64,000 nt of DNA, taken from contig NZ_CP160453.1 in assembly GCF_040744945.1 (NCBI RefSeq), positions 6,634,001 to 6,698,000 on the forward strand, read 5' to 3'. Origin of the DNA: Saccharothrix sp. HUAS TT1. GTDB taxonomy: Bacteria > Actinomycetota > Actinomycetes > Mycobacteriales > Pseudonocardiaceae. The notes beneath the pieces are model-generated. The model saw only the letters and a list, made by a program, of their open reading frames with translations, did not search any database and had not been told where the DNA came from. Positions 8,757 through 16,028 of this stretch are shown piece after piece; the stretch's first letter is position 1, and the number at the start of each line of letters is the position of its first letter. Position numbers and translations under genes: made by a program.

Positions 8757-9361
8757 CCGCCCAGCTCCTTCGCCGCGCGGCTCACGGCGACGATCCGCTG
8801 CACCACGGTGATCGTCACCATCGCCGCCAGCAGGTACAGGGCGATCGGCAGGATGTGGGGCACGCCGAGGCCGTGCAGGCCGACGCCGACCAGCACCACG
8901 ATGAACCGCTCGGCGCGTTCGGCCAGGCCGCCGTCGGCGGAGAGCCCGGACGCCTCGGCGCGCGCCTTCACGTACGAGGTGACCTGGGCGCCGACCAGCG
9001 ACACCAGGGTCGCCGCGGCCAGGCCGTGCTCGTCCGCGCCGAACGCCCACCAGGCGATGGCGGCGAACAGGGCGCCGTCGGCGATCCGGTCGCAGCTGGC
9101 GTCCAGCACGGCGCCGAACTTCGTGCCGCCGCCCTGGGCGCGCGCCATCGCGCCGTCGATCAGGTCGAACAGCACGAACGCGGTCACCAGCGCCGCGCCG
9201 ACGAACAGCTCGCCGCGCGGGATGAACCACAGCGAGACGGCGACGGAGCCTGCGGTGCCCAGCACCGTGACGGTGTTCGGGGTGAGGCCGCGGCGCAGCA
9301 GCCAGGCCCCGATCGGATCGGTGACGCGCGAAACCGACGCGCGGGCGAAGATGTTCAGCAT
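8753..9361 (-). CDS. pgsA: Phosphatidylinositol (phosphate) synthase, CDP-alcohol phosphatidyltransferase
   Basis: An integral membrane enzyme of 202 residues with the CDP-alcohol phosphotransferase signature D-x2-DG-x2-AR-x8-G-x3-D-x3-D, seen as DLIDGAMARAQGG followed by G-AVLD-ASCD. It is expected to join CDP-diacylglycerol to inositol phosphate and so feed the next two genes. Several hydrophobic helices surround the motif. I used the ATG at 9361; a GTG at 9376 in the same frame is equally open, and neither has a convincing ribosome site. The usual upstream partner, the HIT gene, lies 6 kb away here. Confidence 0.9.
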   Translation of the reverse strand: MLNIFARASVSRVTDPIGAWLLRRGLTPNTVTVLGTAGSVAVSLWFIPRGELFVGAALVTAFVLFDLIDGAMARAQGGGTKFGAVLDASCDRIADGALFAAIAWWAFGADEHGLAAATLVSLVGAQVTSYVKARAEASGLSADGGLAERAERFIVVLVGVGLHGLGVPHILPIALYLLAAMVTITVVQRIVAVSRAAKELGG

Positions 9362-9420
9362 GGGGTGGCGGGGCACCTACCGACGAGACGAAGTGGTCCC
9401 CGGCAGCCTAACCACCCAGC

Positions 9421-10260
9421 TCAGCCGAGCTTGCGGTGGTCCCTGGAGATCTGCTCCAGCAGGTCTTCCAGCGCGTCGCCGCGCACCGCCAGCCGCTCCA
9501 GCCTGCCGAACAGGGCCAGGTACTCGCGCACGTCGTGGGGGTCGGTGATGGTGGCGTTGCCGGTCAGCACGCTCAACGTCACCACCCGCTCGTCGTAGAC
9601 CTGGAAGCCGTGCAGCGCCACCAGGTTCGCGTCCGCCGTCCACGGCACCACGCCGAGCTGGACATTGGGTCTTCGCATGATCTGCACGAGGTGGTCGATC
9701 TGCTCGCACATGAGGTCGGCCGACCCCATCCGCCAGCGCAACGCGCTCTCGGCGAGCAGGAAGACGAACCGCTTGCCCAGGTCGTCCATGCGCGCCCGGC
9801 GGCTGCGCAGGGTGGCGATGGCGGTGTCCTGCTCGTGCGAGGGCATCGTGTTGTGCACGACCCTCAGGTAGTTCTCGCTCTGCAACAGCGCGGGCACACC
9901 CGCGTTCTGGAAGAAGCGGCTGGTGGTGGCGCGGGCCTCGATTCGGGCCACGGTCTGCTGGTGCCGGTGGGCCCCGCGGTGCAGCACCACTCGGCGGGTC
10001 TCCGCCTCGGCGTGCAGCTGGCGGGCCAACTCGACCAGTTCGACCCTGGTCTCCCTGGTCGCGGACAACTCGGCGACCAGGCGCTCCACGTCGGTCACGG
10101 ACGGGAGGAGCATGCCGTTCTCGATCTTCGACAGCTTGGACTGGCTCATCCCGGTAGCGCGCGCCGTGGCCGTGCCGGTCATCTTGGCCTCGGTGCGCAG
10201 CCTTCGTAACTCGCGCGAGAGCCGTTCTCGGGCCAGCCGCGAACGCTCAGGTGCGGTCAT
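9421..10260 (-). CDS. XRE-family regulator with DUF5753-type C-terminal domain
   Basis: A 279-residue regulator. The helix-turn-helix lies at about 12-65 (LRRLRTEAKMTGTATARATGMSQSKLSKIENG split over two helices). The rest matches the actinobacterial DUF5753/Scr1-type ligand domain (FFQNAGVPALLQSENYLR, and later QLGVVPW and FQVYDERVVTLS). In many actinomycetes such proteins pair with a DUF397 protein, but none is seen next to this gene. It is separated from pgsA by about 60 bases. The upstream gap to the anti-sigma gene holds a 12-bp palindrome. Confidence 0.85.
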   Translation of the reverse strand: MTAPERSRLARERLSRELRRLRTEAKMTGTATARATGMSQSKLSKIENGMLLPSVTDVERLVAELSATRETRVELVELARQLHAEAETRRVVLHRGAHRHQQTVARIEARATTSRFFQNAGVPALLQSENYLRVVHNTMPSHEQDTAIATLRSRRARMDDLGKRFVFLLAESALRWRMGSADLMCEQIDHLVQIMRRPNVQLGVVPWTADANLVALHGFQVYDERVVTLSVLTGNATITDPHDVREYLALFGRLERLAVRGDALEDLLEQISRDHRKLG

Positions 10261-10373
10261 GCAACGCACCGTATCGACGCTTCGTGCTCTTGACGATCGG
10301 CCAGGAAGGTGTTCACCACCTCGCGCCACCCCGCCGCGTGGTGATCTGCAGCACCCTGAGTGGGCGTGGTGGG

Positions 10374-10385
10374 CTGCACGTGCAG
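10374..10385. promoter_or_regulatory. Perfect 12-bp palindrome
   Basis: CTGCACGTGCAG lies in the 206-bp gap upstream of the XRE gene, where CTGCA/TGCAG half-sites are repeated around it (10347-10410). It is a possible binding site for the XRE protein. This is inferred from position and symmetry only. Confidence 0.3.
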
Positions 10386-10466
10386 ATGGCCGTGCACCTG
10401 CGCTTGCAGCACGTGAGAGGTCGCAGGTCAGGGGCCTTTTGCTGGTCCACACCAATCGGGACGGGG

Positions 10467-11162
10467 TCAGAAACCGACTCGGAGCAGGACGACGTCGTCC
10501 GGCAGCAGCCTGATCTCGACGCCGGTGATGTCCGACCTGGCCAACCGGGTGGTCGCGATGGGCCGAGTGGTGGAACCCGGTCCGGCGGTCCACGTCGCGA
10601 CCGGTGTGGTGGCGCCGTCGGCCGCGACGACGTGCAGGGCGTAGGCGAAGACCGGCGGCGGCGGGCCGTCCGGAGCGGCGTAGGAGCACAGCACCTCGAT
10701 GCGGGTGCCCCACGGCTCTTCGACCAGGTGGACGCTGGCCGTCACCGGGCTGGGGATCGTCTGGTGCATCGCCACGTCCGGGAGGGGTGGCGGCGCGGTG
10801 GCCACCGCGTCGGGGGCGGCCGGCCGCACGGCGAGCGCGACCACCGCCCCCGTCAACGCCGCCACCAGCAGCGCCGCCGCCACCACCAGCCGGGCGCGCC
10901 GGCGGCGGGACCGCTCGGCCGCCACCAGGTCGGCGAACACCTCGGCGGGCGGGGGGTCGGCGTCGGGTTCGAGCAGGTCGAGCGCGCGGTCGCGGGGCAC
11001 CGCCGAGAGGATGCCCGGCACGCCCGCGAACGCGGCCACGTCGGCCGAGCACTCCGGGCACCCGGCCAGGTGGCCCTCGAACTCCCGCCGTTCGCCAGGC
11101 GACAGCGAACCCAGGACGTACGCGGCGCCCCAGTCCCGGTACGGATCGACTGGCGAGCTCAA
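10467..11162 (-). CDS. RslA-like zinc-binding anti-sigma factor
   Basis: A 231-residue membrane anti-sigma factor. The N-terminal domain has the zinc-binding pattern H-x3-C-x2-C in HLAGCPEC, preceded by WGAAYVLGSLSPGERREFE, which closely resembles mycobacterial RslA. One membrane helix follows at about 115-135, and the extracytoplasmic tail contains EPWGTRIEVLC, also seen in RslA. The start appears to be TTG at 11162, overlapping the sigma-factor stop; no ATG or GTG is suitably placed. It should hold the upstream-encoded sigma factor inactive until a redox or envelope signal arrives. Confidence 0.85.
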   Translation of the reverse strand: MSSPVDPYRDWGAAYVLGSLSPGERREFEGHLAGCPECSADVAAFAGVPGILSAVPRDRALDLLEPDADPPPAEVFADLVAAERSRRRRARLVVAAALLVAALTGAVVALAVRPAAPDAVATAPPPLPDVAMHQTIPSPVTASVHLVEEPWGTRIEVLCSYAAPDGPPPPVFAYALHVVAADGATTPVATWTAGPGSTTRPIATTRLARSDITGVEIRLLPDDVVLLRVGF

Positions 11163-11668
11163 CGTCCGGTGACCCCCTTCTCCTCCAGCGCCAGCCGCAG
11201 CGCCCGCAGACCGTAGTGCAGCCTGGACTTCACGGTCCCCTCCGGCAGGTCCAGCTCGGCGGCCAGCTCGGCGACGGACTGGCCCATGTAGTAAGCACGC
11301 ACGATCACCGTGCGGTGCTCCGGCGTCAACTGGGTGAGCACGTCGGCCACCAGCCAGGCGTCCAGGGCCGAGTCGCTGTGGTCGGACCTGGCCCGCTCGG
11401 GCAGCCGCTCGGAGCCGATCTCCCAGCGGGCACGGGCGCTGCGGCGCTCGTCTATCACCACGTTGCGCGCCACCGTGTAGAGCCACGCGCGGGCGGCCGT
11501 CTCGCCCTGCTCCAGCACCTTGGGGTTGCGCCAGGCCCGCAGCAGCGCCTCCTGCACGACGTCGCGGGACAGCTCGTCGTCGCCGGTGAGCCGGCGCACG
11601 TACCGCCACAGGGCGGGCGCGTGCTCGTCGTGGAGGGAGCGCAGCAGGGCAATGTGACTGTCGTTGAT
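11159..11668 (-). CDS. SigL-type ECF sigma factor
   Basis: About 169 residues with sigma region 2 (SLHDEHAPALWRYVRRLTGD to EALLRAWRNP) and region 4 (LTPEHRTVIVRAYYMG to LPEGTVKSRLHYGLRALR). The segment AWLYTVARNVVIDERRSARARW is split only by normal variation from mycobacterial SigL. No ATG, GTG or TTG precedes region 2 in this frame: after the TAG at 11684-11686 the first plausible start is ATC at 11666-11668, 6 bases after AGGAGG. A GTG at 11599 would remove half of region 2. The gene overlaps the anti-sigma gene, so the two are co-expressed. Confidence 0.85.
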   Translation of the reverse strand: MNDSHIALLRSLHDEHAPALWRYVRRLTGDDELSRDVVQEALLRAWRNPKVLEQGETAARAWLYTVARNVVIDERRSARARWEIGSERLPERARSDHSDSALDAWLVADVLTQLTPEHRTVIVRAYYMGQSVAELAAELDLPEGTVKSRLHYGLRALRLALEEKGVTGR

Positions 11669-11683
11669 CGCGCACCTCCTCGG

Positions 11684-12487
11684 CTAGTCGTGGAGCAGCG
11701 GTTCCCGGGTCGTGCCGGTGAAGGCGGGGCGGCGCTTGGCGAGGAAGGCCGCCGTGCCCTCGCGCATGTCGTCGGTGGTGAACGCCTCGCGGAACGCGTC
11801 CAGCTCGGCGGCCAACCCGGTGGTGACGTCGACGCCGGTGGCGGCGTTGACGGCGGTCTTGGCCAGCGCGACCGCCGTCGCCGAGTTGCCCGCGATCCGG
11901 CCGAGCACCGCCCGCGCGGCGGTCAGCATCCCATCCCGGGTGTCGAACACGGCGTTGACCAGGCCCAGGCGCAGCGCCTCGGCCGCGTCGACGTGCCTGC
12001 CGGTGTAGATCAGCTCGCGGGCGACCGCGGGGCCGACCAGGCGCTGCAGCCGGACGCAGCCGCCGAAGCCGGGGACCAGGCCGAGCACGACCTCCGGCTG
12101 GCCGAACACCGAGCGGTGGGTGGCGTAGGCGAAGTCGCAGGCCAGCACCACCTCGCAGCCGCCGCCGAGCGCGTAGCCGTCCACGCAGGCGACGACCGGG
12201 CACGGCACCCGCTCCAGCAGCCGGGTGACGCGCTGGCCGAGCAGCCCGAACCGCTCGCCCTCGGCCGGTGTCATCGCGGCCATCTCGCGGATGTCCGCGC
12301 CCGCGACGAACGCCGGGCCGGGCGCGCCGGTGAGGATGATCCCGGCGGGCGCGCGTCCGGTGAGGACACCGGACAGGAAGTGGTCGAGTTCGGCGAGGAC
12401 GCGGCCGGACAGCGCGTTGCGCGCCGGCGGCCGGGACACGGTGACCGTCGTGACGCCGTCCTGTTCTTCGATCAGCAAGTGGTCCAC
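11684..12487 (-). CDS. Enoyl-CoA hydratase/isomerase family protein
   Basis: A 267-residue crotonase-fold protein. The oxyanion-hole strand GPAFVAGADIREMAAM and the second loop DGYALGGGCEVVLACDF, with PEVVLGLVPGFGG, are intact. The family hydrates or isomerises acyl-CoA double bonds; the substrate is not evident. GTG start with GAGGAG 5 bases upstream. It lies 9 bases after the flavoprotein gene and 15 bases before the sigma-factor start, so it belongs to the same transcript as the adenylation, flavoprotein and sigL/rslA genes. Confidence 0.85.
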   Translation of the reverse strand: MDHLLIEEQDGVTTVTVSRPPARNALSGRVLAELDHFLSGVLTGRAPAGIILTGAPGPAFVAGADIREMAAMTPAEGERFGLLGQRVTRLLERVPCPVVACVDGYALGGGCEVVLACDFAYATHRSVFGQPEVVLGLVPGFGGCVRLQRLVGPAVARELIYTGRHVDAAEALRLGLVNAVFDTRDGMLTAARAVLGRIAGNSATAVALAKTAVNAATGVDVTTGLAAELDAFREAFTTDDMREGTAAFLAKRRPAFTGTTREPLLHD

Positions 12488-12496
12488 GAGCTCTCC

Positions 12497-13711
12497 TCAC
12501 GAATCCCAGATGGCGCCGAACGCGGGCACTCCCCGTGCCTCCAGCTCCTCCACGACGTGCCAGGTCGTCTTCTTGTTCGAGATGCAGATCACGGCCTCCG
12601 CGGCGAACTCGCGGTGCGCGCGCAGCGCCAGCTCGACCAGGTCCGGCTTGCCGTCGCGGACGGTGTCCCAGACCAGCGCGTCCGGCTGCACGGCCTCGAT
12701 CTCGTCCACCAGGTCGTCGCCGTAGGTGGCGCGGGGCGTGCGGGTGGACCACACCAGGCGCGCCGGCGTCCCACCCGACAGCAGGTGGGGCAGGCACGGC
12801 CCGATGCCGCTGCCGGTGGCCACCCACACCACCCTCGTGAACAGCTTGTCGATGTTCCCGACGCCCGCGGTGGGCACGCCCTTGACCCACAGGTGCGTCG
12901 GCAGGTCGTCGATGAGCGAACCGGTCCAGTCCCCCGCGCGGGAGATGGTCAGCCGGAACCCGGTGCGGCCGGGCGTCGGCACGTTGGCGAACGAGTGCCA
13001 CTCCAGCAGCGGGTGGCGGCTCACCGCCGTCGAGGAGCCCGCGAACGGCGTCACGTGGTCGAACGACACCAGCGCGACGTGCCGCGACGGTCGGGTGATC
13101 CGCACCGGCACCCGGCGCAGCCGCGCCCACGGCAGCGCGACGCTCGCCACCACCAGCAGGAGCAGCCAGAACTGCGTCGAACCGGCGAAACCCGGCTGCC
13201 GCGCCGAGTGCGCGGCGAACAGGACGAGCACGGTCCAGCCGGCGAACCGGTGCACGCGCTCGAACAGGTCGTGCCGCCGGGCGCGCAGGCCGGGCAGGGC
13301 GGAGACCACCATCGCCGCCATCAGGGCGAGGATCGTCCACGTGAGCGGGTCGGCCAGGACCCAGGCCAGCACGGCGAACCAGGCCGTGGCGCACAGCGCG
13401 GCGCCGACGTGCAGGCCGCCGAAGTGGTAGACCTTGCCCAACGCCCAGCGGACCCTCAACGGCCAGGTGGTCGGGGCGCTGGTCGCGAGCCGGAACAGCA
13501 GGTTGACCACGTGCTGCTGGCGGATCAGCACGGCCAGCGCGACGTTGACCACCACCAGGTCGGCGAGCGCCCGCGCGGAGTCCACGCCGAACGCCGCCAC
13601 AACGTTGGCCAGGACCACCGCCGCGGCGAGCCGGTTGTGGTGGGTGAAGGGACGTCGCCTGAGCTTGAGCCGCAGCCGTGCCGCGGGCAGGTCGGCGCTC
13701 GTGGTGGTCAT
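12497..13711 (-). CDS. Ferric-reductase-like membrane flavoprotein (TmpA-like)
   Basis: A 404-residue protein with about six N-terminal membrane helices (about 30-200), then an FAD/NAD(P)-binding oxidoreductase half. The cytosolic part has VVWVATGSGIGPCLPHLL as nucleotide-binding loop and ends in ISNKKTTWHVV and AFGAIWDS. This resembles the C-terminal half of fungal TmpA-type transmembrane flavoproteins, from memory of that family. Histidines for heme are few, so electron acceptor and topology are uncertain. The ATG overlaps the adenylation-gene stop as ATGA. The two proteins probably act together on an adenylated acid or amino acid. Confidence 0.7.
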   Translation of the reverse strand: MTTTSADLPAARLRLKLRRRPFTHHNRLAAAVVLANVVAAFGVDSARALADLVVVNVALAVLIRQQHVVNLLFRLATSAPTTWPLRVRWALGKVYHFGGLHVGAALCATAWFAVLAWVLADPLTWTILALMAAMVVSALPGLRARRHDLFERVHRFAGWTVLVLFAAHSARQPGFAGSTQFWLLLLVVASVALPWARLRRVPVRITRPSRHVALVSFDHVTPFAGSSTAVSRHPLLEWHSFANVPTPGRTGFRLTISRAGDWTGSLIDDLPTHLWVKGVPTAGVGNIDKLFTRVVWVATGSGIGPCLPHLLSGGTPARLVWSTRTPRATYGDDLVDEIEAVQPDALVWDTVRDGKPDLVELALRAHREFAAEAVICISNKKTTWHVVEELEARGVPAFGAIWDS

Positions 13712-15219
13712 GCGACCGCCACCAAGGAGGTCAGCGCGGCCCGGTCCACCTTGCCGCGCTCGGTCAGCGGCAGGTCGTCCACCGCGACGACCCGGGACGG
13801 CACGCAGTAGTACGGCAGGGCGCGCGCGACCGCGTCGGTGGCCGCGCCGGGCGCGACGGTGGCGGGGCTGACGAACCCGACGAGCGCGCCGTCGTGCAGG
13901 ACGGTCGTGGCGCGGACGCAGCCGGGCGTCGTCTCCAGCGCCGAGGTGACCGCGTCCAGCTCCACCCGGAAGCCGCGCACCTTGACCTGGTCGTCGGTGC
14001 GGCCGTGGTGCTCCAGCTCGCCGTCCGGGGTCCAGCGGCCCAGGTCGCGGGTGCGGAACATCAGGTGGTCGCCGCCGAGGAACGGGTCCGGCCGGTAGCG
14101 CTGGGCGGTCAGCACGTCGTTGCCCAGGTAGCCGGCCGTGACGCAGGCGCCGCCCGCCCACATCTCGCCGACCTCGCCGATCCGGCACGGCCGCAGGTCG
14201 GGGTCGAGCACGTAGACCGTCGTGTTCGGCACCGGGCGGCCGATGGTCAGCCGGCCCGCCCGCGGGTCGTAGCGCTGCACGGTGTTGACGATCGTGACCT
14301 CGGTGGGGCCGCAGGCGTTGTGGAACGCCGCGCGGGCCGACCAGGCGTCGGCGAGCGGCTTGGGGCAGCGCTCGCCGGCCACCGCGACGACCCGCACGTC
14401 AGGGCACCGTTCGGGGTCCACAGTGGACAGCACGCCGGGGGTGGCGATGAGCACGGTGGCGGATTCGGCGGTCCGCGCCAGGTCCTTGCCGCGGATCACG
14501 GACGTGGCGCCGTGGGCGAGCGCGCCGAAGACCTCCCACACCGCCATGTCGAAGGCGATGTTGAGCAGTTGCGCGACCCGGTCGCCCGGCCGCACGCCCA
14601 GCGAGCCGGGTTCGGTGAGCAGGACGTTGCACAGGTTCGCGTGCGTGACGCGCACGCCGTTGGGGACGCCGGTCGTGCCCGACGTGAAGATGACCACGGC
14701 GGTGTCGCCCTGGTCCGCGCGCGGTGCGGTGACGCGGCGGTCCGGCAGGGTGTCGAGGACGAGGAGGGTCGGCGCGTCGAGGCGGGCGGCGTGCTCCCGC
14801 GTGGTCAGGACGACCTTGATGTCGGCGGTGCGCATGACGTGGTCCAGGTGCGGCCGCGGGGTGATCCGGACGTCCTGCGGCACGTAGGCCGCGCCGACCT
14901 TCAGCACCGCCAGGATGCCGACGACCAGGTGGATCGAGCGGGTCAGGAACACGCCGACGTGATCACCGGGGCGCACACCCGCGTCGAGCAGCGCGGCGGC
15001 GGCGACGTTCGCGCGGTGGTCGAGTTCGCCGTAGGTGACGCAGGCGCCCTCGTGCTCGACCGCCCGCGCGTGGGGCGACCGCGCCGCGTGGGCCTCGAAG
15101 GCGTGGTGGATCCGGTGGAACGGCGGGGTGGCGCTCGGTCCCCGGCCGAATCGTCGGAACAGCGGGCGGTCGTCCGGGGGTAAGCCTTGCACAGCGGAGG
15201 GCTCGGTCATGGCCGTCAC
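13708..15219 (-). CDS. Stand-alone adenylation (AMP-binding) enzyme
   Basis: A 503-residue NRPS-type adenylation domain without a carrier or condensation domain. Core motifs are FTSGTTGVPNGV (A3), NACGPTEVTIVN (A5), a GEMWAGGACVTAGYLG loop, FRTRDLGRW (A7), HHGRTDDQVKVRGFRVEL (A8) and the C-terminal lysine in LTERGKVDRAAL (A10). It should activate a carboxylic or amino acid as the adenylate. The GTG at 15219 has GAGAGG 10 bases upstream; ATG 15210 is an alternative. No carrier-protein gene is nearby, so the acceptor is unknown; the overlapping flavoprotein gene is the likeliest partner. Confidence 0.85.
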   Translation of the reverse strand: MTAMTEPSAVQGLPPDDRPLFRRFGRGPSATPPFHRIHHAFEAHAARSPHARAVEHEGACVTYGELDHRANVAAAALLDAGVRPGDHVGVFLTRSIHLVVGILAVLKVGAAYVPQDVRITPRPHLDHVMRTADIKVVLTTREHAARLDAPTLLVLDTLPDRRVTAPRADQGDTAVVIFTSGTTGVPNGVRVTHANLCNVLLTEPGSLGVRPGDRVAQLLNIAFDMAVWEVFGALAHGATSVIRGKDLARTAESATVLIATPGVLSTVDPERCPDVRVVAVAGERCPKPLADAWSARAAFHNACGPTEVTIVNTVQRYDPRAGRLTIGRPVPNTTVYVLDPDLRPCRIGEVGEMWAGGACVTAGYLGNDVLTAQRYRPDPFLGGDHLMFRTRDLGRWTPDGELEHHGRTDDQVKVRGFRVELDAVTSALETTPGCVRATTVLHDGALVGFVSPATVAPGAATDAVARALPYYCVPSRVVAVDDLPLTERGKVDRAALTSLVAVA

Positions 15220-15326
15220 GGGGTGTGCGCCTCTCGTCAGCCGGGCGTGGTCACCCGGTCTGAACGAGACAGCCCCGCCGTCCGTTCAAGCCAACCCGAA
15301 ATTCCCTCCCCGCCACTTCGCCACCC

Positions 15327-15476
15327 CGAGAGTCCAACCCCCGACCCGCGAGAGTCCAACGCTCGGAGCACGTGAGTTCAACGCTCACGTGCGGGCCGAG
15401 GTCGCCTGAGCGTTGAACTCAGGGGTCGCGAGCGTTGGACTCTCGCGACCTGAGCGTTGGACTCTCGCGGGGGTGG
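15327..15476. repeat. Cluster of short hairpin repeats (GCGTTGAACTC / GAGAGTCCAACGC family)
   Basis: At least six copies of an imperfectly palindromic unit lie between the HIT gene and the adenylation gene. Clear copies are 15347-15365, 15369-15391 (arms CACGTGAG/CTCACGTG), 15405-15423 (CCTGAG/CTCAGG) and 15426-15448 (TCGCGAG/CTCGCGA). Most have the loop core CGTTGAA or CGTTGGA or its complement. A 16-mer from this block, CCTGAGCGTTGAACTC, is identical at 59889. They could act as transcript terminators after the HIT gene, or be a dispersed miniature repeat. Confidence 0.75.
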
Positions 15477-15479
15477 GGG

Positions 15480-16028
15480 TCAGGCGGTGGGGGTCCAGGC
15501 GTCGGCGAGGAGCTGCCTGGTCTCGCCGAGCAGCTGCGGCAGGACCTTGGTCTGGCCGATCACCGGCATGAAGTTCGCGTCACCGCCCCAGCGCGGCACC
15601 ACGTGCTGGTGCAGGTGGGCCGCGATGCCCGCGCCCGCCACCACGCCCTGGTTCATCCCGATGTTGAACCCGTGCGGGCTCGCCACCTGCCGGATCACCC
15701 GCATCGCCCGCTGCGTGAACGCGGCGAACTCGGCCGCCTCCTCGACGGTCAGGTCCGTGTAGTCGGGCACGTGCCGGTACGGCAGCACCATCAGGTGACC
15801 GGGGTTGTACGGGTACAGGTTCAGCACCGCGAACACCAGCTCGCCGCGGGCCAGGATCAGGCCCTCGGCGTCGTCCAGCCCGGTCACCCGGCAGAACGGG
15901 CACCCCTCGGGCTCGTCGCCGACGGCCTTGCCCTCACCGCGCACGTACGAGAGGCGGTGCGGGGTCCACAGGCGCTGCAACGCGTCGCCGACCCCGACAC
16001 CGTCCTGCTCCTCGTACTCCTGGGTCAC
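15480..16028 (-). CDS. HIT-domain protein (Ap4A phosphorylase-like)
   Basis: A 182-residue histidine-triad protein with the active motif HLHQHVV near residues 143-149 and a CPFC pair near the N-terminus. It matches the actinobacterial family that splits diadenosine tetraphosphate phosphorolytically. The GTG start overlaps the thrS stop (GTGA). The thrS-HIT pair normally leads straight into pgsA in related genomes; here a repeat cluster and six genes intervene. Confidence 0.88.
   Translation of the reverse strand: MTQEYEEQDGVGVGDALQRLWTPHRLSYVRGEGKAVGDEPEGCPFCRVTGLDDAEGLILARGELVFAVLNLYPYNPGHLMVLPYRHVPDYTDLTVEEAAEFAAFTQRAMRVIRQVASPHGFNIGMNQGVVAGAGIAAHLHQHVVPRWGGDANFMPVIGQTKVLPQLLGETRQLLADAWTPTA

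Noticed and set aside
10604..13810. A 1068-codon plus-strand frame
   Set aside because: It spans five well-recognised minus-strand genes, has no domain and has a biased His/Gln/Arg composition.
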